Assembly (NCBI GenBank): GCA_043228905.1
Contig: JBHGNT010000008.1
Location: 5,952,001 to 6,016,000, forward strand
Direction of reading: 5' to 3'
DNA length: 64,000 nt
Origin: Azolla caroliniana
Taxonomy: Eukaryota; Polypodiophyta
Shown: positions 11,210 to 22,079 of the stretch, one piece after another
Position numbering within the stretch: the first letter of the stretch is position 1
Layout of the letters: every line of letters begins with the position of its first letter
Position numbers and translations under genes: made by a program
The notes under the pieces: model-generated
Seen by the model: the letters and a program-made list of their open reading frames with translations, nothing else
Databases searched by the model: none
What the model was told of the DNA's origin: nothing

Positions 11210-11809
11210 TGAACAAGAGATTAGATCGAACAAGAGGAAGATGGAGACAAGATTATCAACAAGATATATTAAAACGAAATGAACGATTACAAACGGTGGC
11301 CGCGTAGGCCGCACCAAACGACTACTCGAAACCCTAACCGACGAAGATGAAGAAAAGACAAAGAAACCCTAATGCTAACCCTAACGCTCGACCTATGTGG
11401 TATACCTCGCACACTCAAAATAGGCAACCCTCACAATGGTGCCTTCCCTCTCCTTTTATAGCACAAGGAGGGAAGACCGTTTACAAAAACGAGACTAAAA
11501 TATCCCCTTTCATTCAAAGGGGATATTTGCCTTGATTTGGGGGGGAGGGTAAGATTGATGGCCCCTTAACTCCCACCTCCTCACAAACAACTAGGTACCT
11601 ATGTACCGCATAGTACCTCTCTCTCTCTCGCGCGTGGATGTGCGCACAAGACCACATCGCCTTTATACCTTAGGGATCTTATGGGGCATTTCTAGCACCA
11701 TACCCTTTACCCCTATTATTATTACAAATACATTATATACGTGTGCAACGTTGCGCATTGCTCTTTTGCTCTCATTGCTCGGGTTTCCGCTTGTGGACGA
11801 AAATCTTCA
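11210..11809 (-). mobile_element. Minus-strand gypsy-type LTR with purine tract
   Basis: On the minus strand a tract GGTTAGGTGGGGGCGGATG (11811-11830) precedes TGAAGATTTTC, the same arrangement and LTR start as the gypsy element at 8012, so this is the 3' LTR of a related family. The body is otherwise different. A TATA-like CTATAAAAGG lies near 11450 on this strand. The proposed far end (TG on the plus strand at 11210) is a guess. Sequence upstream of the tract on this strand is already copia gag, so the interior is lost. Confidence 0.6.
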
Positions 11810-11861
11810 CGACATCCGCCCCCACCTAACCGCACATCCACCGGTATGTGCCAAAACATAG

Positions 11862-13235
11862 GGGAGAGAACACGAGATTCAGTGTCGGAGACCAGCTATT
11901 GAGCCATGTCTAAGATACCAAGACCCCAAAAGAAGCTTGGGGAAACCTGAAGCAGGCTTTCGCGGTAAGCACTACGGCCTGGAAGCTGCAACTCCGACAG
12001 GACTTGAGCAATGTCTGACAGAAGGACATGTCGGTAGCCGATTACACAACCCAAATCAAAGAGATCTGTGACTCACTAGCCTCTATCAACGTCACTGTAG
12101 ACAAAGATGAGATGGAGCAGATATATCTTGGGGGCCTAGTGTCTAAGTTTAGAGCGTTCCGAACGGCGGTATGTACAAGCGAGAATACGCCGTCATTTTT
12201 TGACTTACAATCGATGCTCCTTGTAGAGGAGAACCACGCTGGTGCGTCAACAAGTGCACCCACCGACAGCCGGATGTTGTACACGGAGGCAGGTCAGCCC
12301 ACAATGGTAGCGACCGGCCAGAGCAGGACCGAAAGCACAGAGAACGTGCCAACAACAGTTCCAGACCCTCCACAAGCAGGGGGAGTCAAGGTGGTGCCAG
12401 AGACCGACAAGCAAAGGCCAACACGAACGTGCCAAAAGCAATTCAGGACCCTCCACGAGCAGGGGAGTCAAGGCGGTGCCGGAGGCCGACAAGCAAAGGC
12501 CAACACGGAATGCTGGTATTGTGGTAAAAAGGGCCACAGAGAAAGCGAGTGTTGGAAGAAGCTCACCGATTCGAACAGATCCGGATCCGGCAAGACCGGC
12601 AAAGAGAACCGGCAATACTCGCACTACGCAGAAGGATCGGGAGGATCCAAAACCGGAAAAGCCGGTAAAGGGCCAGCCTTGGTGATCAAACACGAGGCTA
12701 ATTCGATGAAGAAGACCACTTCCAAATCAGAGGAAGTGTGGTACGTTCATTCCGGTGCGTCGAATCACATGACGAGCCACAAAGAGTGGTTCTCTTTCTT
12801 CGAGAAACCGGAACAACCGGGAGTCGTCAAAACCGGAGACGACACTCCTCACCCAATCGTGCATGTCGGAGAAGTCCCTTTGAGCCACATCGAACAGAGG
12901 GGGAAGATGATGAACATATTACACGTTCCGACTATCACGAACAACCTGGTGTCAGTCGATCAGATCGTTGACCAAGGGATGCAGGTGCGGTTTACGCACC
13001 TTGGGTGCTTCATCGAGGAAGAGGGCCAGATTATTGCGCAAGGGCACAGAGATGGGAGGATGTTCATCCTCGACACCAATGACGTCGGCACCACTTTGTT
13101 CACCAAAGGATGGAAGATTGAATCGAATATTGATCTCTGGCACAAGCGGATCGGCCACGTCAATTATCGGAGGGTTCAAGACCTACAAACGAAACAAGTT
13201 GTTTTCGGTTTGCTCAAGTGCAGTGGCCGGAAGGT
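11862..13235 (+). pseudogene. Copia copy 2: gag, zinc knuckle, protease
   Basis: The gag core is readable from about 11862 (TPKEAWGNLKQAF...), broken by a TGA at 12016-12018, then open from 12028. Landmarks: gag helices to about residue 75, a spacer with a repeated proline-rich phrase (VPDPPQAGGVK), the zinc knuckle CWYCGKKGHRESEC, the protease motif at about residue 240, and the GAG-pre-integrase block DLWHKRIGHVNYRR. The catalytic aspartate of the protease has become histidine (VHSGASNHM, GAT to CAT). The frame is cut at about 13235 by LTR copy B, and the integrase core expected next is absent. Confidence 0.92.
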
Positions 13236-13242
13236 CCAAATT

Positions 13243-15095
13243 TGTGCATGTGCAATGTGTGTGCACACAAAGGCGATTAGTTGTGCATATGCAAAATAAA
13301 AGGGAAAAGAAATGGTGGAAAGGATGTATAGAAGCTCGTGCAAAAAGTAAGAGAGAGTAGAGATAAAAGGTAGAGGGGAGACAGGGTAAGAATTTATAGA
13401 GATAGAATTATATATTATATAAGAGAAAGTTAATGGGCTAGTGGATAGTCACATTGACTTCTAGCTAGAGGTGCACGGTTCAAATCTAGTCTTACAGTGC
13501 AACATGATTTAAGGAATCTGATTCCTTTTCTGCATTAAAGACAAAATTGGCGACCCCCCCCTTTCCTCTGTTTTTTCCTATAAAAGAAAGTCAAGGGGGG
13601 CTCATTCGGGGAGGACGTTTTGGGAGGAGGAGACTATCGTCAATTTTCCTTCGGAGCTCTTCATCTTCTTATTCACCACTTCTCTTCATCTCATACCACT
13701 TCATCCCCCCACCGCTACGTGCTCGTCTTCTTCACATCGGCAATCGAAGTGCTCGTGAGCCCAAGCTTCGTTGGTTCAACGTTGCTCCGCCCCCCCGTTC
13801 GTCGTTGCGAGCCCGTGTGCTCGCTGTTCGGGTGGTCGTGTGTTCATCTTTGCCGTGTTCGGATTTGCTCTTGTCTCTAAGGGCATTTAGTATTTATGTT
13901 TTGATTGAGCTTTTGGTTAACTATAAGTTGCCATTGTAATCAAACCCTATTTTATAAAGGGTCCTCTTGCGTTGGAATCAAACACGTATTTATTTCTTTG
14001 GCCGATATCATTCGTGTTTCTTTCTTTCCTTCTTTTTTTGTTCGTGTCTCCCATGCACCTCTCTTCCTCATAAAGGCATACGAGCATTTTGTGCGTGTGT
14101 TTGTGTCTTCCTTGTATGTTCGATCGTCGTGTGACGAGGGACCGTTTTGGGCTTGCCCATGCACTTCTCTTCCTCATAAAGGCGTACGAGCATTTGTGTG
14201 TGTGTTTGTGTCTTCCTTGTACGTTTGGCCATCTTGTGACGAGGGAGCATTTCGGGCGTGCCCATGCACCTCTCCTCCTCATAAAGACGTACGAGCATTT
14301 GTGCGTGTGTTTGTGTCTTCCTTGTACATTCGGCCGTCTTGTGACCAGGGACCGTTTCAGGCGTGCCCATGCACCTCTCCTCCTCATAAAGACGTACGAG
14401 CATTTGTGCGTGTGTTTGTGTCTTCCTTGTACATTCGGTCGTCTTGTGACCAGGGACCGTTTCAGGCTTGCCCATGCACCTCTCCTCCTCATAAAGGCGT
14501 ACGAGCATTTCGTGCTTGTGTTTGTGTCTTCCTTGTACATTTGGTTGTCTCATGATGCGGGAGCGTTCAAGCTTGCCCATGCACCTCTCCTCCTCATAAA
14601 GGCGTACAAGCATTTTGTGTGTGTGTTTGTGTCTTCCTTGTGCGTTCGGCCGTCTTGTGACGAGGGAGCATTTCGGGCGTGCCCATGCACCCTCCTCCTC
14701 ATAAAGGCGTACGAGCATTTGTGCGTGTGTTTTGTGTCTTCCTCGTACGTTCAACATCTTGTGACGAGGGAGCATTCTGGCGTGCCCATGCACCTTTCCT
14801 CCTCTTAAAGATGTATGGGCATTCGTGTTTGTGTTATCGTCCCCTTGTGCATTCATCTTGCGTGCTCGTCTTGCTTGTACCCGTTTGATCACTTGGCTCG
14901 TGCGGTGATCTCGAAAGGTCGACAAGTCATGATCAAAACAAAGGGCAATGAGACCTTCCTCGGGAAGGGGTCGGGAAATAGTATTGTCGTAAAGCAAACC
15001 TCGGGTCTTCTCTATCCCTTGAGTACTCCCTAGTCGAGGACACCCGTGGTCTCGCCCAAGTAACACGCGTGCGCAAAACTTCGCGACAACGGTTC
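13243..15095 (+). mobile_element. Long LTR, copy B, inserted in copia copy 2
   Basis: Related to copy A at 1406. The first 340 bases align well (tRNA-like boxes at 13433-13492, TATA-like CCTATAAAAG at about 13574), and the ends match (ACCCGTGGTC..., CGCGACA at about 15089). Between them sits a 105-bp tandem array absent from copy A. It lies between the gag-protease and reverse transcriptase parts of copia copy 2, where integrase should be, so insertion came with loss of integrase. No target duplication could be found at the borders I chose. Confidence 0.65.
14050..14830. repeat. 105-bp tandem array, about 8 copies
   Basis: Units begin CCCATGCACCTCTC and contain CATAAAGGCGTACGAGCAT and GTGTCTTCCTTGTA, at 14050, 14157, 14262, 14367, 14470, 14576, 14682 and 14786 approximately. 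Because the unit is close to a multiple of three, long frames stay open on both strands. They are repeat artefacts with no known domain. Confidence 0.93.
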
Positions 15096-15122
15096 ACACG
15101 CAAGGAATAGGGGAAGAGGAAG

Positions 15123-17420
15123 ATGCCGGAGCACGAGACCAGAAATGGTGAGTCAGATCGGAGCGGATCCGAGTCCGAAAAAGAAGAAGGCGGATCTTCG
15201 ACAACGAAGACCGAACCGGCCAAGAAGGGCCTCAAACCGGGTAATGATAAGTTACGCCAGTCTTCCCATCAGAAGAACCCAGTGAAACGGTACGGGTACA
15301 ATGAGTACAGTGCACATCACTATGCATACATGACCAAGGTGGCAGAAGTGCGTGAGCCGGATAGCTACGCAGAAGCGGCAATGGACGCAAATTGGCGTGC
15401 CGCTATGGAGGAAGAAATGCAGGCACTTGATGCCAATAACATATGGGACCTAGTTGACCCTCCCTGACACTATAAACCGATCGGATGTAAGTGGGTGTAC
15501 AAGGTAAAGTGCAATGCCGACGGTTCGGTTAACCAGTACAAGGCATGGTTAGTGGCGAAGGGATACGCGTAGACCCACGGAATCGACTACGACGAGACCT
15601 TCTCTCCGGTAGCGAAGATGACAACGGTTCATGCGGTGATGGTGGTTGTTGCGGCAAGGGGGTGGCATCTTCACCAGATGGACGTGAAGAATGCATTTCT
15701 TCAAGGCGATCTTGAAGAAGAGGTCTTTATGACCCAACCCCCTGGTTTCCAGTCGGAGATGAACAAGTCGGCGATATGCCGGTTGAAGAAGTCACTTTAT
15801 GGCCTGAAGCAAGCCCCCCGAGCTTTGAATGCGAAGATCGCGCACTAGTTGCGTAAAATGGGGTTTGCGGCCTCCAAGTCCGACTCTTCGTTGTTCATCC
15901 GGCAAGGTCCGGACGGTCCGGTTTGCATCTTGCTATATGTTGATGATCTAGTCATCACCGGACCCAGACTCGATGAAATCAGTCAAGTCAAGTCCCAGCT
16001 GTCGGACGCATTTGAGATGAAGGACCCGGGGGACCTTCACTATTTCCTTGGGATCGAGGTGATTTGAACCCCCGACGGCATATTGCTCTCACAAAGACAC
16101 TATGTGTTGAATATGTTATACAAGTTCGGCATGACGGAATGCAGATCGATCTCCACACCCCTCGACCGGAACCAGAAGCTCCATCTCGACTCCGGACCGG
16201 CGTGTGATGAGAAGCGGTTTCGACAAATCGTTGGAAGCCTTATATATCTGACAATCACCCGACCCGACATCAGTTATCCGGTCGGCGTGATCAGCCAATA
16301 TATGCAGAAGCCAACCGTGGAGCACCTTCTGTGCGCGCATCGAATTTTGCAATATGTGAGCAGCACGAAGGACCGGGGATTGTTATATCGGCATGGTATA
16401 ACCGAAGAGCTAGTCGGCTACACCGATGCCGACTGGGCCGGCGATGCATCGGATCGCCGATCCACCTCCGACTATATGTTTTCCCTTGGTAGCGCGGTTG
16501 TTGCGTGGAGCAGCAAAAATCAGCCAACAGTGGCCCTTTCGAGCACTGAGGCTAAATACCGGGGCACTACCATTGCCACCTGTGAAGCCATTTGGCTTCG
16601 GCGACTACTACAAGACCGGTGGATTGAGGTGCCGACTCCAATCCTGATCTATTGCGACAACATAAGTAGCATGCAGCTCGCCAAGAACCCCATATTCCAT
16701 GCTCGCACAAAGCACATAGAAGTACACTACCACTTCGTGCGTGAGCGTGTCGTGAGCGGTGAAGTCGAACTTCGGTATGTTCATACGGATCGGCAAGTTG
16801 TCGATATCTTCACCAAACCGCTCAGATCGGACAAGTTGCAGCACTTCACCAAAATGCTTGGTGTTCAGCATCTCGACGTACCACACTTGAGGGGGAGAAT
16901 GGGCAAAGACACCGAAACGGGCAAAGGCAAAGAAACTGCCGATTGCGTCTATGAGGGAAGAACCGACAAAGGGAGAACAGGCAAAGACACTGGAATGGGC
17001 AAAGGCAAAGAAACTGCCGATTGCGCCGGTGAGGGAAGAATTGACAAAGGGAGAGACAAGAAGAAGAAAGGAGCCCAGTCGACAAAGGAAGTTGACACAT
17101 CCGGACAAGTCGGAACAAGCGGCAGCGGCGGTAGAGTCAAGAAGGACAGAGCCGACCGGAAGAAGAAGGCCAAGACCTAGACATGGTCTGATGTGGTGAA
17201 GGGCTTGGAACCGGAAGATGAATCAGGAGCGATCAATTCGGACAAGAGCTGGAACGAATCGAAGACAGCCGATTCGGTTCAACAGACGGATTCAGAAGAA
17301 CCAGATCAATTCAAGGCCAAGAGGACGAGAAGGCAGCGAAAGTCGACGCCAACACGAAGGAATCAGCGAATTGGCAAGCGCCAAGTCACAGCAATGAGGG
17401 AGTTGAATTGGGCCTGTTGA
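15123..17420 (+). pseudogene. Copia copy 2: RT-RNase H and C-terminal extension
   Basis: Resumes after LTR B in the linker before reverse transcriptase. Blocks: [74 protein letters not shown] (about 15930-15960), RNase H GYTDADWAGDASDRRSTS and LSSTEAKY, then HARTKHIEVHYHF and DIFTKPL. Stops at 15465 (TGA), 15570 (TAG), 15846 (TAG) and 16065 (TGA) are all one C-to-T change from CGA or CAG. After DIFTKPL the frame does not end at the purine tract 16888-16898. It continues through a lysine- and glycine-rich, internally repeated stretch to a TAG at 17178, and the same frame goes on to 17420. Copy 1 has the same extension. Confidence 0.92.
16888..16898 (+). other. First copia purine tract
   Basis: TTGAGGGGGAG follows the end of RNase H, where copia elements usually end before the 3' LTR. 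Here coding-like sequence continues past it. An identical 11-base tract occurs at 17589. Confidence 0.6.
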
Positions 17421-17588
17421 GCAGACAAGCTAACCGAGGAGGTCGAGGTGCGCAGAATCAGACGGGTCGCGGCAAATAGGACCGGACCAGACGAGGAGCG
17501 CGAGCGAGGCGGAGTGACCCCAGAAGTAGCCGGGTGGAAGTTCTGGCTGCCATGGAGACTAACACTACGATCCAACCTCAAGTTGAGC

Positions 17589-17599
17589 TTGAGGGGGAG
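17589..17599 (+). other. Copia polypurine tract before 3' LTR
   Basis: TTGAGGGGGAG directly precedes TGTTGAGTGG, the start of the LTR at 17600. It is the likely functional primer tract of copia copy 2. Confidence 0.75.
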
Positions 17600-17990
17600 T
17601 GTTGAGTGGCAAGTTCAACTAGATCCGGATCGGCTGAATAAGCCTGTGCCGGATCGGCATCCGGAAGGATGAGCCGGATCGATGAGCCGGTTAGCCGGAT
17701 CAAGCAGTAACCGGAAGCTTGGTAACAGCCTAGACTACTAGGTAGTTAATGTCTCGTAGTTAGTGTCAAAGGCTCGTCTAAGCATTGAAGTACACTGTAC
17801 TTCTGTCATTCCTCTTAGGACTAGTATAAATAGTATTGTTGAGCACGTTCTATGTATAGAGAATTTTACAGAGTTGTTGATAATAGATTTAAATTGTTCT
17901 GCTCTTTCTCTGTCTCTCCTGCGTACCTTCTGTCTGTTAATCTCTCTCTCTGTTGCTATCCGGCTAAGCCGGTTGTCTAACACTTCCGCA
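17600..17990 (+). repeat. 3' LTR of copia copy 2
   Basis: Starts TGTTGAG and ends TCTAACACTTCCGCA (CA end at 17990, or ACA at 17982). It has a TATA-like AGTATAAATAG near 17822 and a pyrimidine-rich stretch after it. No second copy is seen upstream, where the 5' end of the element is truncated. The next copia interior begins directly after it and belongs to another subfamily, so this is a recombinant or nested junction. Confidence 0.75.
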
Positions 17991-18002
17991 CCTTCGTTTT
18001 TA

Positions 18003-19951
18003 TAGGGTTGAATCAAAGACTCAACAAACAGTCGTACTCCAACTTCCCTGCCAACACCGAATCGGCAACAAGTCCTATCGTCAAACTCAAAGACAAAGTC
18101 ATCAAAGACAGAGCCGAATCGACGAAGGTTGATCAAGGCAAAGTCAACAAGGAACAAGTCAGAAAAGAGTCGACAACAATCACAGGGGAGAACAACCAGT
18201 CACCACTGAAATCCCAAACCGGGGGCAGAATACCGAACAAGACTCCTGACTCAACTGGTTCAACAAATACCGATCGACAATCGGAACCAAATATTATGGC
18301 ACCCAAGAGATCTGGACAAGCTCGAAGGCCAATAGAGTTTTATCAACCGGGCCTCGACTACATCAACTACACGGATGCCGGCAAACCAAACACATATGAC
18401 GAAGCTATGGCCGCACCGGACACCGAAACATGGTTGCAAACCATGAAATCCGAAATGGACTTGATTCATCAGAATCAGACATGGGAGCTGGTCGAACTAC
18501 CAGCAGGAAGAAAGCCGCTACCTTACAAATGGGTGTTCTGATACAAGTATGTATCCGACTCAGAGAAACACAAGTACGAAGCTCAGCTTGTCGCGAAAGG
18601 ATTCAAACAGGACTACAGGGTCGACTACGATGAGATATTCTCACCAGTAGTCAAGATGACCACCCTCTGACTCCTACTAGGAGTCATGGTGACAGAAGAT
18701 CTAGAGCTCGAGCATATGGACGTAAAGACAGCATTCCTACACGGAAATCTGGAAGAAGACATATACATGTCTCAACCAGCAAGCTTCACGGTGATGGGGG
18801 AGGATAGTCACCTCATATGCAGACTAAAGAAAAGTCTATATAGCCTCAAACAAGCGTCAAGAATGTGGTACCAGACGTTCGACTCCCACATAAGGCAACT
18901 TGGATACAACAGATCAGACTCCGGCCCATGCATGTATGTTCGGCAACTGGTCGACAAGTTCAAGATCTATCTGATCCTTTATGTCGACGACATGTTGATT
19001 GCAGGGAGCAATCAAGCAAAGATCGGAAAGCTCAACCAGATCATTCACACAAAATTCGCGATGAAGGAACTCAAACAAGCCTGACACATACTAGGCATGA
19101 GGATAGAGAGAAATCGGACGACCAGAACTCTCTGAGTCTCCCAGTCCGACTACATCCGCAAGGTGCTAAAGCGCTTCAACATGGAGAACGCGAAGCCAAC
19201 ACCAACACCGCTTTTGACGTCGATCAGACTATTGGACAGAGACTCTCCTGCAAACAACAAGGAGAGAGAGCTTAATGGAAAGATACCCTACGCATCGGCA
19301 GTAGGAAGAATCATGTACGCAATGGTGGCGACCCGACCTGACCTAGCCTACGTTGTAGGGGTGGTCAGCCAGTACATGTCAAACCCAGGAAATAAGCATT
19401 GGGAGGCTGTCAAGCACATCCTGAGGTATCTGAAAGGAACCACGGATGCACAGCTGACATTCGGTTCGATAACATCAACCGAAGTCTAAGGCTACACCGA
19501 TTCCAACTATGCCGGAAACACGGACAATCGGAAATCGACATCAGGATACATATTCACCTATGGTGGTGGTGCAATATCATGGAGGTCGAAACTTCAGGAC
19601 TGCACGGCTCTATCTACCATAGAAGCCGAGTACATAGCAGCATCGGAAGCAGCGAAAGAAGCGATCTGGTTGCACCAATTGATTGCCGACTTCGGAACTG
19701 CAAACCGAATAGACTGACTAGCGCCGACCATCTATTGCGACTCATAGAGCGCAATACACCTCATCAACAACCCCTTCTACCATGCGAAGATGAAGCACAT
19801 TGAGGTGCGGTATCATCATATCCGGGAGCTCGTGACTGAGAAGAAACTCGAAGTCCGGAAGATCAACACCGAGGTGAACATCGTCGATTGCCTGACAAAA
19901 CCACTCCCAGATCAACGCTTTGAAACGCTAAGGACAAAGATGGGGCTATGA
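18003..19951 (+). pseudogene. Copia copy 3: RT-RNase H, gag and integrase deleted
   Basis: Second copia subfamily. The frame starts in the linker, then [93 protein letters not shown] and RPDLAYVVGVVSQYMS, and RNase H to LRTKMGL. TGA stops at 18539, 18668, 19082, 19133, 19715 and 19949 and a TAG at 19745 fit C-to-T changes; a TAA near 19487 does not. No gag, protease or integrase core precedes it: the interior begins just after an LTR end. Copy 4 shares this deletion. Confidence 0.92.
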
Positions 19952-20152
19952 CAAGCGACCGAGCAAAAGAAAGAAGAATGAGGAGCAGAAGGTAAGAGCT
20001 AACCGACACTCACACTATACCTCTGCCGACTCGGCTACTTGCCGACAGACTTGTAACATAAGATCTAGTTAAATTTGTAATCTAGGTTTACGAGGGAGAT
20101 AACCCCAAGCGCTTGTACATGCAAGAAAGAGTAGTCCTTTTACGGGGGAGTT

Positions 20153-20422
20153 TGTTGGCATAAAAGGCCGACTCCTTCCAAGTTGTATCCGTCCGAGTGT
20201 GAACTCGTTAATAAGTTAGGGCTTAGTATATAAGCGAATACCACATTGTAATGAGTGACGAGCAAAAGATTTTAATCTCTGAGAGAGAGAAACACGTTGT
20301 GCAGAAATAAGAAGCTTTCCATCAAAGCTTGCAACTGTGTAAGTCTAAATCTGCCTTCTCTATCTTCTGTGTGTATGTTGTTTGTTGTTGATAGCCATAA
20401 GATCCGAACACACACTTCCGCA
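20153..20422 (+). repeat. LTR shared by copia copies 3 and 4
   Basis: Preceded by the purine tract TTTACGGGGGAGTT, starts TGTTGGCATAAAAGG and ends CACACTTCCGCA. It has a TATA-like GTATATAAGCG near 20225. A diverged second copy lies at 29156-29234 plus 30805-30973. It serves as 3' LTR of copy 3 and 5' LTR of copy 4. Confidence 0.82.
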
Positions 20423-20484
20423 TAATTGTGACATTCTCTCATAGACTCTATCTTCTCTCAGCAGAACTAGCATAGAACAGTTGG

Positions 20485-21830
20485 TAAGAAGGTATCCTTC
20501 GAAGACGATAGAGTTGTCATAGAAGAACTGACCCATCAAGCCGAATCAGAGATTCGACAAACAGTCGAACTCGAACAAGCCGACAACATACCTACTGACT
20601 CTGAATCGATAGGAAGTCTACTAGTCGAACTCGAAGACGAAGCCATCAATGACAAAGCCGATTCGACAAGAATCAAAGCTGGCAAAGTCAACAAGATGTG
20701 AGTAGGAAACAGAACCTAGTCGACAAAGTCCATAGGGGAGAACAACGTGACACCACCGAAATCCCGACTTGGGGGAGGGTCACCTAACAAGACTCTTGAC
20801 ACAAATGGTTCAACAAATACCGATCACCCAAATGAGTCGATCGAAGAATCCGAACCACTTATCTCGGCACCCAGGAGATCTGGTCGAGCTCGAAGGCTAA
20901 CAGAGTTTTTTCAACCAGTCCTCGACTATGTCAACTACATCGATGCAGGCGAAGCAAGCACTTATGAAGAAGTTATGGCCGCAATGGACTTCGACACATG
21001 TCTGCAAGCCATGAAATCCGAAATGGATTCGATTCACAAGAATCAGACATGGGAGTTGGTGGAACTACCAGTTGGAAGGAAACTGCTACATTGTAGATGG
21101 GTTTTCCGATACAAATATGTATCCAACTCAGAAAAACCCAAGTACAAAGCTTGGCTCTTCGCGAAGGGATTCAAACAAGAATATAGGGTCGACTACAACA
21201 AGATATTCTCACCAATAGTCAAGATGACCACCCTTCAATTCTTACAAGGAGTTGTAGCGACAGAAGACCTAGAGCTAGAGTAGTTGGATGTAAAGATGGC
21301 ATTCTTACACGGAGATCTGGAAGAAGACATCTACAAGTCTCAACCGGCAGGCTTCACATCGACAAGGGAGGACAATCACCTCATATGTCGGTTAAAGAAA
21401 AGCCTATATGGCTTGAAACAAGCGTCGAGGATGTGGTACCAGAAGTTTGACTCCTACATCAGGAAACTTGGATACCACTGATCCGACTCCGACCCATGCA
21501 TGTATATTCGGCAACTGGCCGACGAGTCTAGGATTTATCTGATCCTGTATGTTGACGACATGCTGATTGCAGGAAGCAATCAAGCAGAGCTTGGAAAGCT
21601 GAAGCGGAGCCTTCACGACAAGTTCGAGATGAAGGAACTCGAACAAGCCCGTCACATACTGGGCATGAGGATAGAGCGAAATCAGACGACAAAGACTCTC
21701 CGACTCTCCCAGTCCGACTATATCCGGAAGGTGCTGAAGCGCTTCAATATGGAGAATGTGAAGCCAGCACCAACACCGCTTCTGACGTCGATCAGACTAT
21801 CAGAAAGAGACTCTCCTGCGATGGACAAGG
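20485..21830 (+). pseudogene. Copia copy 4, 5' part
   Basis: The readable interior starts GKKVSFEDDRVVIEEL (about 20490), apparently the C-terminal end of integrase, so everything from primer site to integrase core is deleted. It continues through the linker (RRSGRARRLTEFFQPVLDY), [45 protein letters not shown] and RLSQSDYIRKVLKRF. A TAG near 21281 and a TGA at 21479-21481 interrupt it. It stops at 21830, where a DNA transposon begins, and resumes at 28273 with the expected next residues (DKERELNGK). Confidence 0.92.
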
Positions 21831-22079
21831 CCCAGGGGCTTCATTGTCAAAACTTGTATGATAGCACGTGAGTTCATCAAAAGGGGTTTAAATTAATCAA
21901 TGAGATACAGAATATATATATATAAGGGTATTAATAAAGATTTGAAAATATATTTACATAAGGGTATTATCAATTATGCTAGAATTTTTTTTACATAAGC
22001 CCATGAAATATTAGATATTTCAATGAGATAGTAAAGAACATATTATGCAAACAATACTCAAATTTGGAGTAGCATACAT

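Noticed and set aside
13905-15066. Long open frames on both strands over the 105-bp array (up to 332 codons)
   Set aside because: The period is close to a multiple of three, so any stop-free unit gives long frames. There is no domain and no start context, and frames exist on both strands.
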